Source: Streptomyces sp. SLBN-31
GTDB taxonomy: Bacteria; Actinomycetota; Actinomycetes; Streptomycetales; Streptomycetaceae
Reading direction: 5' to 3'
Assembly (NCBI RefSeq): GCF_006715395.1
Contig: NZ_VFNC01000001.1
Coordinates: forward strand, 1-64,000
DNA length: 64,000 nucleotides
Shown: positions 27,805 to 37,887 of the stretch, in pieces
How the letters are laid out: every line of letters begins with the position of its first letter
Numbering within the stretch: position 1 is the stretch's first letter
Translations under genes and position numbers: made by a program
The notes under the pieces: model-generated
Databases searched by the model: none
Told to the model about the DNA's origin: nothing
Seen by the model: only the letters and a program-made list of their open reading frames with translations

Positions 27805-28353
27805 GTGGCGGAGTCACACATCGGGCCGCTTGACCTCGGTGTGGGGGCTTTGGGGTGCTTGATCCTTTGCGCTTGCCAAGCTTCAACTGGCTTTTCCGGG
27901 AAGGCGGATCGGCCGAATTCGCCCGGAATGTGGATCTTGGCGTCGCGTGAGCCAAGTCACGGGTGTCGACAAGCGCGTCAAATCGGGCAATGAGCCCAAC
28001 TCATAGTCAATGGGCGGCTGATGGGAAGCTGCTCGCTCCGGGTTCCCTCTCGCTCCGGATGGCTCCGGTGCGTGTGTCGCGCGGGTCGCGCACCGGCCCC
28101 GGGTGGCCGCCATGTCCATGCCGTCCGGCCGGGCGTGCCGGAAGGGCAGTGCACTCGCGGGGCAAGTCAGGAAAAATGCATTGTTATGAGGTGATCAGAA
28201 ACATACCGGGCGTGATCCCATACCGCCCCTGCTGGACGGGCGGGCGGCATGGGTGATCGAAAGGCGACCGGATACGCTGACTTGAGTGATGGCAGCGACC
28301 TATCGACAAACCGCGTAACCAGCCAGTAGACACCAGCAGACAGGAGACCCCTC
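27805..28353. promoter_or_regulatory. Intergenic region upstream of the polyprenyl synthase
   Basis: No gene is convincing here. It includes an AT-rich patch (28170-28230) with two direct GTGATC copies 21 bp apart (28191 and 28212), each followed by CATACC. A likely -10 (GATACGCT) lies near 28271, and AGGAG at 28342-28346 serves the downstream GTG. Confidence 0.45.
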
Positions 28354-29364
28354 GTGACCGTCGTCGGGCCGTTCGGGCTGAGCGTGCGGGACCAGGCTCT
28401 GGAAGCCGATGTCCAGGCCGGATTGGTGGCCGTCGAGGAGGGCCTGCTCGAAGCCACCAAGAGTGAGGTCCCCTTCATCACGGAGGCCGCCCAGCACCTG
28501 GTGAGGGCTGGTGGAAAGCGCTTCCGTCCCCTGCTGGTGATGCTCGCCGCCCAGTTCGGCGACCCGTACGCGCCCGGCGTGGTGCCGTCGGCCGTGGTGG
28601 TGGAGCTGACCCACCTCGCGACCCTCTACCACGACGACGTCATGGACGAGGCGGCCGTGCGCCGCGGGGTCGACAGCGCGAACACCCGCTGGGGCAACTC
28701 GGTGGCGGTCCTGACCGGCGACTTCCTGTTCGCGCGCGCCTCCCACATCCTGGCCGACCTCGGTCCGGAGGCGGTGCGGGTGCAGGCCGAGGCGTTCGAG
28801 CGGCTGGTCACCGGGCAGATCCTGGAGACGGCGGGGCCGCAGGACGGCCGGGACCCGGTCGAGCACTACCTGGACGTGCTCAGCGGCAAGACGGGGTCGC
28901 TGGTGGCCGTGTCGTGCCGGTTCGGCGCGATGATGTCGGGTGCCGACGAGACGGTCGTCGACGTGCTGACCCAGTACGGGGAGCGGCTGGGCGTCGCCTT
29001 CCAGCTCGCCGACGACGTCCTGGACATCGCCTCCGACTCGCACGAGTCGGGCAAGACCCCCGGCACGGACCTGCGGGAGGGCATCCCGACGCTGCCTGTG
29101 CTGCGGCTGCGCGAGCGGGCGAAGCGGCTCGGGCTGGCCGAGGACCTCGCGCTGTGCGAGCTGCTGGACTCCGACCTGAGCGACGACGACCGGCACGCCC
29201 GGGCGCTGGCCGGGCTGCGGGCGCACCCCGCGCTGGAGCAGGCGCGCCGGGACACCGTGCGGTACGCGGAGGACGCCCGGTCGGCGCTGGCTCCGCTGAA
29301 GGAGTGCGACGCCAAGGTGGCGCTCATGGAGATGTGCGACGCCGTGGTGCACCGGGCGGGTTGA
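28354..29364 (+). CDS. Long-chain (all-trans) polyprenyl diphosphate synthase
   Basis: A 336-residue trans-isoprenyl diphosphate synthase that extends FPP/GGPP with IPP to make the quinone side chain. The first Asp-rich motif (YHDDVMDEAAVRRG, about residue 92), GGKRFRPLL and the second Asp-rich motif (QLADDVLDIASD, about 222) are present. GTG 28354 has AGGAG 7 bp upstream. Proximity to nuo genes fits a menaquinone tail role. Product chain length cannot be read from the sequence. Confidence 0.93.
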   Translation: MTVVGPFGLSVRDQALEADVQAGLVAVEEGLLEATKSEVPFITEAAQHLVRAGGKRFRPLLVMLAAQFGDPYAPGVVPSAVVVELTHLATLYHDDVMDEAAVRRGVDSANTRWGNSVAVLTGDFLFARASHILADLGPEAVRVQAEAFERLVTGQILETAGPQDGRDPVEHYLDVLSGKTGSLVAVSCRFGAMMSGADETVVDVLTQYGERLGVAFQLADDVLDIASDSHESGKTPGTDLREGIPTLPVLRLRERAKRLGLAEDLALCELLDSDLSDDDRHARALAGLRAHPALEQARRDTVRYAEDARSALAPLKECDAKVALMEMCDAVVHRAG

Positions 29365-29397
29365 TTCCCTCCCGGAGTGAGCTGATCTCCTCCCGCT

Positions 29398-29415
29398 GGC
29401 CCCGTCATCGGGGCC
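29398..29415. terminator. Terminator hairpin after polyprenyl synthase
   Basis: GGCCCCG/CGGGGCC arms with a 4-base loop, 34 bp past the stop. Confidence 0.55.
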
Positions 29416-29423
29416 ATTCGGTG

Positions 29424-29435
29424 TGACGTACGTCA
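29424..29435. promoter_or_regulatory. Perfect 12-bp palindrome upstream of the CHRD gene
   Basis: TGACGTACGTCA is fully self-complementary. It lies about 100 bp before the start, within the probable promoter region. It is a candidate operator; the regulator is unknown. Confidence 0.4.
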
Positions 29436-29532
29436 TATGGGTGGGCTGAGCCCCGCCTGCACTCCCGCCGTACGCATGGCCAGAAGGCCGGCGCAGGCGG
29501 TGCCGGCCGGTCTGCGGGGAGAAAACAGAATC

Positions 29533-30486
29533 ATGCGCGTTCACGCGACGTTGTCGAAGCGCGGCAAGAGCCTGATCACGACCGCTGTCACGGTGGCCGC
29601 CCTCGGTGGCGTCGCCGCCGGGGCGACCCCCGCCTCCGCCGCCGGAGGCGACGACGGCACCGGCACGGGGGTGACCCTCCTCGCCACCAGTCTGCGCGGC
29701 GCCAACGAGGTGCCCGTACCGGGCGGCCCGGCCGTGGGGGACAAGGACGGCGCCGCTCTCGAGTTCATCGAGATCGACGGTGACCGGGTGTCCGTCGCCG
29801 TCACCTGGCGCGGCACCGGCAGGCCGACCGCGCTCCACATCCACCAGGGCGCCAAGGGCACCAACGGGGACGTGAAGATCGAATTCAGCGGGCTGCTGAA
29901 GCACAGCAGGCGGCACAGCGTCACCGGCACCGTGAAGGTGGAGGACCCGGCGCTGCTCGACGCGCTGAAGAACGACCCCGGTTCGTTCTACGCCAACCTG
30001 CACACCGCCGAGTTCCCCGGTGGAGCCGTCCGCGGCCGCCTCCACCGACTCACCGTCGCCGCCTTCGACTTCCGCGACGCCCTCGACAACTTCCGCGCCT
30101 CGGTGATCAAGGGCCGGCAGATCTACGAGTGCAAGCCCACCGACGCCGGCGGCCACGCCTACGCCCAACGCGACGTCAACGCCCTGCTCGAAAGCGGCAT
30201 CCGCCACTCCTTCGTGGCACCCAACTCCGGTACGCCGCAGTGGGTCGCGCCCGACGGCAGCGCCGTCACCGGGGCCGTCCTGTCCAAGACACCGAACGGC
30301 GACGGCAACATCCCCGAACTCGACCTCAAGGCCACCGGGTCCGGCAGCCGGCACGGCCTGCTCGCCGGCACCACGGAGATCCTGCGGCTCAACACCGTCG
30401 GCGGCGTCGCCCCGTCCGGTTCCTGCGAACCCGGCACCGTCGTGGGCGTGCCGTACCGGGCCGACTACGTCTTCCTGCAGGGCTGA
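29533..30486 (+). CDS. Secreted CHRD-domain / DUF3455-like protein
   Basis: A 317-residue exported protein. The signal peptide runs to about residue 36 (KSLITTAVTV...TPASAA). A CHRD domain follows (SLRGANEVPVPGGP; ALHIHQGAKGTNGDVKIEF; YANLHTAEFPGGAVRGRL, about 50-175). The C-terminal half (IYECKPTDAG; HSFVAPNSGTPQWVAPDGSAVTG) resembles DUF3455. CHRD domains occur in chordin and many secreted bacterial proteins, but the bacterial role is unknown. ATG 29533 is chosen to give a proper signal peptide, with GGGGAG 11 bp upstream. No close neighbour suggests a partner. Confidence 0.8.
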   Translation: MRVHATLSKRGKSLITTAVTVAALGGVAAGATPASAAGGDDGTGTGVTLLATSLRGANEVPVPGGPAVGDKDGAALEFIEIDGDRVSVAVTWRGTGRPTALHIHQGAKGTNGDVKIEFSGLLKHSRRHSVTGTVKVEDPALLDALKNDPGSFYANLHTAEFPGGAVRGRLHRLTVAAFDFRDALDNFRASVIKGRQIYECKPTDAGGHAYAQRDVNALLESGIRHSFVAPNSGTPQWVAPDGSAVTGAVLSKTPNGDGNIPELDLKATGSGSRHGLLAGTTEILRLNTVGGVAPSGSCEPGTVVGVPYRADYVFLQG

Positions 30487-30768
30487 CGCGGACGTTCCCG
30501 CAGAGCCGACACGAAGCCGACGCCGACCGCGTCCGGGCGGTGCCCTCCCGTGCCACGACCCCTACGGGTCGGGGGAGGCGCCGCCCGCTCGTGTCATACC
30601 CCAGGAGTACACACAGTTGCCTCCGCGGTCTGACGCTTCCTCCCGGCCGATTTGGTCAACTGGAAACCACGGAAAACACCACTCCTCACCGATTCGGGTG
30701 AGAATGGCGGCTACGGGGTGGATGCACGGGAGTTGGAAGCCGCCGCCGACGACGGAGGTAGCGCACAG

Positions 30769-31983
30769 ATGGCACCGTACGAATCCGACGACAGCACGAG
30801 CGCCGACGAGGCCGACGACCTGCGCGCCGGACGGCGCAAGGCCGCCCGGTACGTCGTCCCGGTCGCGGTGGTGGGGGTGGCCGCTGCGACCATCGGGCTC
30901 GTCCCCGCGCTCGCGGACTCGGGCGACCCGAACCTGCCGAAGATCAGCGCACAGCAGCTCATCGAGAAGATCGCCAAGTCGGACGTGCAGCAGATGTCCG
31001 GCACGGTGAAGATCAGCACCGACCTCGGTCTGCCCGACCTCGGCGGGCTGGAGTCCAGCCTGACCTCCGGCGCGGCCGGCGGGTCCGGTGACGGTTCGTC
31101 CGCCGACCCCTCCGCCAAGCTCACCGAACTCGCCACGGGCACGCACACCGTGCGCGTCGCGGCCGACGGCCCGGACCGGCAGAAGCTGTCCCTGCTGGAG
31201 AACGCCGCGGAGTACAGCCTCATCCACAACGGCAAGGACGTCTGGGGCTACGACAGCCGGTCCAACTCGGTCTACCACTCCACCGCGCAGGACAGCGCCG
31301 GCGCGCGGAAGAAGCAGGAGCAGGCGCCCGCGACCCCGGATCAGCTCGCCAAGGACGCCCTCAAGGCGGTCGACGACACCACCTCCGTCTCCGTCCAGGG
31401 CACCGCGCAGGTCGCGGGCCGGGACGCGTACCGGCTGGTCATCAAGCCCAAGGACGCCGGTTCGACGGTCGGTCAGATCACCGTCGCCGTCGACTCCAAG
31501 ACCGGTCTGCCGCTGAAGTTCACGCTGACCCCGGCGAGCGGCGGCGCCGCCGTGATCGACGCCGGCTTCACCCAGATCAGCTTCGCCAGGCCCGCCGCCT
31601 CGACCTTCGACTTCAAGACGCCCAAGGGCGCGAAGGTCACCGAGGACAAGAGCCACGACGACGGCGCCCCGAAGGGCGGCGGCAGGCACGGCACGCCCGG
31701 CAAGGACCTCGGCGAGGGCCCCGACGGGATGAACGTCATCGGCGAGGGCTGGGACTCCATCGCCACCTTCGACACCGGCGGCAAGGGCGTCCCGTCCGGC
31801 TCCGAGGTCGGCGGCCAGTTCGGCGGATTCCTCGACTCGCTCGGCGACAAGGTCAGCGGAAAGTTCGGCTCGGGCACGGTCTTCAAGACCCGCCTGATCA
31901 ACGCCCTGATCACCGACGACGGCAAGGTCTACGTCGGCGCGGTCGACAAGGACGCGCTGGTGAAGGCCGCGAACGCGGGCTGA
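30769..31983 (+). CDS. LolA-like / DUF2092 membrane-anchored or exported protein
   Basis: A 404-residue protein with a short acidic N-terminus, one hydrophobic segment (YVVPVAVVGVAAATIGLVPALA, about residues 28-50), then a long extracytoplasmic region. That region starts PKISAQQLIEKIAKSDVQQMSGTVKIS and continues with alternating strands such as DVWGYDSRSNSVYHS and YRLVIKPKD, a pattern of the LolA/LppX-type lipid-binding fold. ATG 30769 has GGAGGT 9 bp upstream. It is followed after 41 bp by an ABC exporter, so a role in handling a hydrophobic substrate is possible. Confidence 0.82.
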   Translation: MAPYESDDSTSADEADDLRAGRRKAARYVVPVAVVGVAAATIGLVPALADSGDPNLPKISAQQLIEKIAKSDVQQMSGTVKISTDLGLPDLGGLESSLTSGAAGGSGDGSSADPSAKLTELATGTHTVRVAADGPDRQKLSLLENAAEYSLIHNGKDVWGYDSRSNSVYHSTAQDSAGARKKQEQAPATPDQLAKDALKAVDDTTSVSVQGTAQVAGRDAYRLVIKPKDAGSTVGQITVAVDSKTGLPLKFTLTPASGGAAVIDAGFTQISFARPAASTFDFKTPKGAKVTEDKSHDDGAPKGGGRHGTPGKDLGEGPDGMNVIGEGWDSIATFDTGGKGVPSGSEVGGQFGGFLDSLGDKVSGKFGSGTVFKTRLINALITDDGKVYVGAVDKDALVKAANAG

Positions 31984-32024
31984 TCGGGGAAAGACCGGTC
32001 CACGAGCACGAATCGAGGGAGCCG

Positions 32025-32999
32025 ATGGACGAACCGTCCGCCCCGGAGCCGAAGCAGGGCGCGCCGGGTGACAGCGTCATCGCCACCCAGGCGCTCACCA
32101 AGCGCTACCGCGGCGGACAGCTCGCCGTGGACGGCCTCGACCTGACCGTCCCGGCGGGCAGCGTCTTCGGCTTCCTCGGTCCGAACGGCTCGGGCAAGAC
32201 CACCACCATCCGCATGCTGATGGGCCTGATCGAGCCGACGTCGGGCACGGCACGCGTCCTCGGGCGTCCCATGCCCAGAGCCTCCCGTGCCGTGCTCCCG
32301 CACGTCGGTGCCCTCATCGAGGGCCCCGCCCTGTACGGCTTCCTCTCCGGCCGCGACAACCTCCTTCGCTACGACGCCGCCGACCCGACCGCCGACCCGC
32401 GCACCCGGCGGACCCGCGTCGCGGCGGCGCTGGACCGGGTGGGGCTGACGGCGGCGGCCGGCAAGAAGGCCAAGGCGTACTCGCTGGGCATGAAGCAGCG
32501 GCTGGGCCTCGCCGCGGCCCTGCTGCAACCGCGCAGGCTGCTCGTGCTGGACGAGCCGACCAACGGCCTCGACCCACAGGGGATGCGGGAAATCCGTTCC
32601 CTGATCAGGGAGTTGGCGTCGGACGGCACCACCGTCTTCCTCTCCTCCCACCTGCTGGACGAAATCGAGCAGGTGTGCACCCACGCGGCCGTGATGGCGC
32701 AGGGCCGGCTGATCACCCAGGGTGCGGTGGCCGATCTGGCGGCGGGAGCGCGCGGCCGGCTGACCGTCACCACACCGGACACCGGGGAGGCGGCGCGGGT
32801 GCTGAAGGAACAGGGCGCCGGCGATGTCGTGGCGGCAGACGACCGGGTGACGGCCGAGCCACCGGACAGGGATCTCGCCGAGGTGAACGCCGCGTTGGTG
32901 GAGGCGGGCGTGCGAGTCCGCGGCTTCGGGATCGAACGGGCCTCCCTGGAGGACGCGTTCGTGGCACTGACGGGGGAGGGGTTCGATGTCGCGGGCTGA
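32025..32999 (+). CDS. ABC transporter ATP-binding protein
   Basis: A 324-residue ATPase of the drug/antibiotic-export or multi-gene DrrA-like type. Walker A FLGPNGSGKTT (about 50-60), the Q-loop region, signature YSLGMKQRLGLAAALL, Walker B LLVLDEPTNGLDP and the H-loop FLSSHLLDE are complete, with a DrrA-type C-terminal region. GAGGGAG precedes ATG 32025. The stop overlaps the permease start by 14 bp. Confidence 0.95.
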   Translation: MDEPSAPEPKQGAPGDSVIATQALTKRYRGGQLAVDGLDLTVPAGSVFGFLGPNGSGKTTTIRMLMGLIEPTSGTARVLGRPMPRASRAVLPHVGALIEGPALYGFLSGRDNLLRYDAADPTADPRTRRTRVAAALDRVGLTAAAGKKAKAYSLGMKQRLGLAAALLQPRRLLVLDEPTNGLDPQGMREIRSLIRELASDGTTVFLSSHLLDEIEQVCTHAAVMAQGRLITQGAVADLAAGARGRLTVTTPDTGEAARVLKEQGAGDVVAADDRVTAEPPDRDLAEVNAALVEAGVRVRGFGIERASLEDAFVALTGEGFDVAG

Positions 33000-33891
33000 G
33001 GTCACCTCGCCGGGCGAGGCAGTGCCGCGGGCCGAGGCGGTCCGCGGGGTGAGCCCGCTGTGGACCTTCGGGCTCCTGCGCAGCGAACTGCTCACCACCT
33101 TCCGCCGCTGGCGCACCCTCGCCCTGCTCGCCGTCCTCGCGGCCGTGCCGATCCTCGTCGGCATCGCGGTCAAGATCGAGACCGGTGACGGCTCCTCGGC
33201 CGGCCCCGGTGAGGGCGGCGGCCCGGCGTTCATCTCGCAGATCACCAACAACGGCCTGTTCCTGGTCTTCACCGCGCTGGCCGCGACGCTCCCGTTCTTC
33301 CTGCCGATGGCCATCGGCGTGGTCGCGGGCGACGCCATCGCCGGCGAGGCAAACTCCGGCACCCTGCGCTACCTCCTGGTGGCCCCGGCCGGCCGTACCC
33401 GCCTGCTGCTGACCAAGTACGCGACGGTCATGGTGTTCTGCCTCGTGGCCACCCTCGTGGTCGCCGTCTCGGCCCTCACCGTCGGCGCCATCCTCTTCCC
33501 CCTGGGCGATCTGACGACGATCTCCGGCACCCAGATCAGTTTCGCCGACGGCCTGGGCCGGGCCCTGATGATCGCCCTCGTCGTCGCCGCGTCCCTCATG
33601 GGCGTCGCGGCCCTGGGCCTGTTCGTCTCCACGCTCACCAGCAGCGGCATCGCGGCGATGGCGACCACCGTCGGCCTGCTGATCACCGTGCAGATCCTCG
33701 ACCAGATTCCCCAGCTCCACGCCCTCCAGCCGTACTTCTTCTCCCACTACTGGCTGTCCTTCGCCGACCTGATGCGCGACCCGGTCTACTGGGACGACCT
33801 CACGAAGAACCTCGGCCTCCAGGCCCTGTACGCGGCGGTGTTCGGGTCGGCTGCCTGGGCGCGGTTCACGGCGAAGGACATCACGGCCTGA
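32986..33891 (+). CDS. ABC transporter permease (ABC-2 type)
   Basis: A 301-residue membrane protein with six predicted spans (for example ALLAVLAAVPILVGIAV, LVFTALAATLPFFLPMAIGVV, VMVFCLVATLVVAVSALTV). ANSGTLRYLLVAPAGR is the usual ABC-2 coupling region. ATG 32986 overlaps the ATPase gene. Together with the upstream LolA-like gene it forms a likely three-gene operon. Substrate unknown. Confidence 0.93.
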   Translation: MSRAEVTSPGEAVPRAEAVRGVSPLWTFGLLRSELLTTFRRWRTLALLAVLAAVPILVGIAVKIETGDGSSAGPGEGGGPAFISQITNNGLFLVFTALAATLPFFLPMAIGVVAGDAIAGEANSGTLRYLLVAPAGRTRLLLTKYATVMVFCLVATLVVAVSALTVGAILFPLGDLTTISGTQISFADGLGRALMIALVVAASLMGVAALGLFVSTLTSSGIAAMATTVGLLITVQILDQIPQLHALQPYFFSHYWLSFADLMRDPVYWDDLTKNLGLQALYAAVFGSAAWARFTAKDITA

Positions 33892-33902
33892 CCCCCCGGC
33901 CG

Positions 33903-34490
33903 TCAGCCGTCGTAGGGGAAGCGGGCGAGCGGGGCCTCCTGGGCGAAGAAGGTCTTGGCCCGGGTGAGGGCGTCCGTGTCGTTCAGCACATCGCCGCGCC
34001 CGCTGCCGTTGCCGAGCAGGACTCCCCCGAAGCGCATCCCCATGTAGGCGGCCGAGTTGTTGAGGGTGCCGGCCAACGGGTCGGCGACCTCGGCCTGCTG
34101 GTGGGCGAGGGCGGTGACACCCCAGAGGGTGCGGCCCGCCATGGTCGCCTTGAAGTCGATGCCGGGAGTGCGCAGCCAGCCGGACCAGTGGTCCAGGTAC
34201 CGCTTGGTGAGGCCGGACACCGAGTACCAGTACAGCGGTGAGGCGATCACGAGGTCGGTGGCCGCCAGCGTGGCGTCCAGGAGGAGTGCCGCAGAGCTGC
34301 CCGCGGGCGGGCGCACATGGTCGCTGTCGTGACGCTGGTCCACGAAGTCGGGCAGCGGGTGTTCGGCCAGGCTGATCCACTGCTGCTCGACGTCCGGGGA
34401 CAGTTGTTCGGCGGCCTTCCGGGTGAGCAGTTCAGTGTTGCCGTCGGCGCGGCTGCTGCCGAGGACGAAGAGGAAACGGCGGCCGGACAT
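33903..34490 (-). CDS. NADPH-dependent FMN reductase / flavodoxin-fold oxidoreductase
   Basis: A 195-residue flavodoxin-like protein. The FMN-binding loop LGSSRADGNTELLTRKAA lies at the N-terminus, ASPLYWYSVSGLTKRYLDHW carries the second FMN contact, and GMRFGGVLLGNGSGRGDV ends the domain. ATG 34490 has GGGGGA close upstream. It is convergent with the ABC operon, only 11 bp away. An AT-rich promoter with an exact TATAAT inside an inverted repeat lies 60 bp upstream. Confidence 0.87.
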   Translation of the reverse strand: MSGRRFLFVLGSSRADGNTELLTRKAAEQLSPDVEQQWISLAEHPLPDFVDQRHDSDHVRPPAGSSAALLLDATLAATDLVIASPLYWYSVSGLTKRYLDHWSGWLRTPGIDFKATMAGRTLWGVTALAHQQAEVADPLAGTLNNSAAYMGMRFGGVLLGNGSGRGDVLNDTDALTRAKTFFAQEAPLARFPYDG

Positions 34491-34540
34491 GGGTCCCCCA
34501 GGAGTCGATGCGGTACAGAAGGCAGGCGTTGAGCAATTAG

Positions 34541-34568
34541 AAGCATCTGCATTATATGCACCTGCATC
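34541..34568 (-). promoter_or_regulatory. Promoter/operator of the FMN reductase gene
   Basis: On the minus strand an exact -10 TATAAT (34556-34551) is embedded in the inverted repeat TGCAT/ATGCA (34548-34560), with flanking GCAnnTGCAT copies. A repressor bound here would cover the promoter. No good -35 is seen. Confidence 0.5.
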
Positions 34569-34727
34569 AATCTCGGGAAAGTGCCGCGGCCGGGCCACTG
34601 GAACGAGGCTGTGACGTCGTGGTGACATGAGACCCGTGGGTGGGCGGAGAGACTCCACCTGGAGCGTGTCGACCCGATCGTGACGCGCTGACCGCCGGTT
34701 CGCCGGCACGTTCGAGTGAGGGCACAC

Positions 34728-36227
34728 ATGTCTCGACCCAGCCGCGACACGAAGCGGGAACAGCAGGGCCCGGCGCCCTCGGCCCTGGCGGCTGCGCCGA
34801 TCGACGTGCACATCCCCGCCGACACAACGGGCGCGGCAGCGGCGACGATCGGCGGTGTGCCGTTCACGGTGGCCGACGGCGAGGACGTCCAGCAGGCCGT
34901 CCTCGGCCATTTGCAGCGCGTCGCCCTCGCCACCGGCCACCCGGCCCGGGCCACGATCCACGACGAACGCCTCGGCTGCGTCGTCCCCCTCCAGGTGGAC
35001 CCCGACGGCTCCAGTCACCTCACCGGCTCCCCGACCCCGGCTCCGGTACCGGCGACCTCGCCCCCGGCCGTTCCCGCCGTGCCGCCGGCCGCCCCCGGCG
35101 CCCCGTCCGCACCGCCGGTGCAGGCTCCGCGAGGTGCGCAGGAGGGCCCCGTCGGCCCTGCGCGACGGGAGGCGGAACCGGCGCGGGAGGGCGTGCCGAC
35201 CTTCTCTCTGCGGGCGGTGCCCGAGCCGCAGCCGCTCGGGCAGCACGCGCCCACCTTTCGGCTGCGGGCCGTCGCGGAGTCCGCCCGCTCGGCACCGACG
35301 TTCGCTGTGCGTGGGGTTCCCGAGAGGGCGCCCGGCACGGTCGCGCCGCCGACGGGAGTGTTCGGACCGCCCCCGCTGATGGACGCGGTTCCGTCGCGCC
35401 CGGCGCCGGGCGCGGACACGGTCACCTGGCCGTCGCCGGCCGACAGCGACGAACCCGAGGACGGCGGCACGGACGCCCCCGCGCCGGCGTCCCTGTTCGC
35501 ACCGGCGCCTGCCGCCGAACCCGCCCGGTCCTCCTCGCCGGAAGCCGGTCCCGCACCGACCCGGTCCTCCTTCTCGGAAGTCGGCCCCGCACCCACCTCC
35601 CACCACCCCGCGTCCAGCGCCTCACGCGCCGCCGCCACCCCCCGTTCGTCCGTGACGCCCCTCCTCCCTCGCCTCGATCCCGAGCCGGCACCCAAGCTCA
35701 ACGTCACCCCCGCGCGAGGCTTCGACGCCATCGCCGAAGCCGTGCTCGGGGACGAGCCGCCCACCGCGCCCGGATTCCTCCTGGAGCCGATGGGCCGGGT
35801 CAACGAGGCCGTGCGGTCGGGCCGGATCGCGGAGGCGGACCAGTTGGCCACGAAGGTGGTGGGCGAGGCGTCGGCGGTGCTCGGACTGGAGCACCCCGAG
35901 GTGCTGAAGCTGCGCGAACTGGCCGCGTACATCGCCTACCTGGCGGGCGAGCCGGTCCGTGCCCTCCGGCTCTCGCTCGACCTGGCCCGCGTCCATCGCG
36001 GCCTTGGGGACGCGGAGGGGGCGTACGGGAACATCCAGAGCGCGGCGTCCGCCTGGCGTGCCGTGCGGGACCCGGAGCAGGGCCTCGTCCTGGGGCGCGA
36101 CCTGATCGGCCTGTGGAGCGCGCTCGCCGCGGAGGGCGGCCCGGCCGCCGACGAGATCGCGCGCCTGGAGTCGGCACGCACGCGCATGGGCCGACTCGCG
36201 GAACGCGCCCGCAAGTCGGCCCGGTGA
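34728..36227 (+). CDS. Ala/Pro-rich protein with C-terminal TPR-like helical domain
   Basis: A 499-residue protein with no recognised catalytic motif. Residues 1-110 form a small ordered region (PIDVHIPADTTGAAAATIGG; AVLGHLQRVALATGHPARATI). Residues about 110-340 are Ala/Pro-rich and probably disordered, with a repeated motif of the form PTFxLRAVxE near residues 155-200. Residues about 350-490 are helical with TPR-like repeats (EADQLATKVVGEASAVLGLEHPEVLKLREL; PVRALRLSLDLARVHRGLGD). ATG 34728 has GAGGG 5 bp upstream; GTG 34716 is possible. It may be a scaffold or regulatory protein, but that is inference. Confidence 0.75.
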   Translation: MSRPSRDTKREQQGPAPSALAAAPIDVHIPADTTGAAAATIGGVPFTVADGEDVQQAVLGHLQRVALATGHPARATIHDERLGCVVPLQVDPDGSSHLTGSPTPAPVPATSPPAVPAVPPAAPGAPSAPPVQAPRGAQEGPVGPARREAEPAREGVPTFSLRAVPEPQPLGQHAPTFRLRAVAESARSAPTFAVRGVPERAPGTVAPPTGVFGPPPLMDAVPSRPAPGADTVTWPSPADSDEPEDGGTDAPAPASLFAPAPAAEPARSSSPEAGPAPTRSSFSEVGPAPTSHHPASSASRAAATPRSSVTPLLPRLDPEPAPKLNVTPARGFDAIAEAVLGDEPPTAPGFLLEPMGRVNEAVRSGRIAEADQLATKVVGEASAVLGLEHPEVLKLRELAAYIAYLAGEPVRALRLSLDLARVHRGLGDAEGAYGNIQSAASAWRAVRDPEQGLVLGRDLIGLWSALAAEGGPAADEIARLESARTRMGRLAERARKSAR

Positions 36228-36243
36228 CGAAGGAGTCGGGCCG

Positions 36244-37344
<1,101 letters not shown>

Positions 37345-37824
37345 TCAGGACACGCAGAACTCGTTCCCCTCCGGATCGGCCATCACCACCCACTCGCCGG
37401 ACGGCTCCTTCACCCGCCGCAGCGCGCTCGCCCCCAGCGCCTCCAGCCGCTCCACCTCGCCCTCGCGCCGCCCCTCGCCGGGGTGCAGATCGAGATGCAG
37501 CCGGTTCTTCACGGTCTTCGCCTCCGGCACGCGCTGGAACAGCAGCCGCCGCCCGCGCCCGATGCCGGTGTCCTCGTCGTACGGGTCTTCCGGATGCCGT
37601 ACGGCGATCAGATCCAGGAAGGCCGGGCGCCCGTGGGAGTCGACGGTCGCCTCGGCCGGCAGGGCCCCGGCCTGCAGCAGCCGCCGGACGAGCGGGCTGT
37701 TGTCCTCGACCTCGTAGCCGAGCGCGGCGGCCCAGAAGTCGGCCTGGGCGTGCGGATCGCCGGCGTCGACGACGAGCTTCCAGTGGACGGGGGCGGCAGG
37801 CGTCGGGTCGGGTGTCTGCGTCAT
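37345..37824 (-). CDS. VOC-superfamily (glyoxalase-like) protein
   Basis: A 159-residue one-to-two-module VOC protein. HWKLVVDAGDPHAQADFWAAALGYEVEDN is the typical first beta-alpha-beta unit (quoted in parts: HWKLVVDAGD, FWAAALGYEV), and NRLHLDLHPGEG plus VVMADPEGNEFCVS the second. The actinobacterial members (VOC domain 'glyoxalase_6'-like) have no assigned substrate. ATG 37824 is used; GTG 37854 is also in frame and both have weak ribosome-binding sites. Confidence 0.82.
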   Translation of the reverse strand: MTQTPDPTPAAPVHWKLVVDAGDPHAQADFWAAALGYEVEDNSPLVRRLLQAGALPAEATVDSHGRPAFLDLIAVRHPEDPYDEDTGIGRGRRLLFQRVPEAKTVKNRLHLDLHPGEGRREGEVERLEALGASALRRVKEPSGEWVVMADPEGNEFCVS

Positions 37825-37887
37825 GGGACCACTTATAGCGGCCGGGTCTGACAATCCAGGGTGACCTGCGGGACCCGCGAGGCGCGG

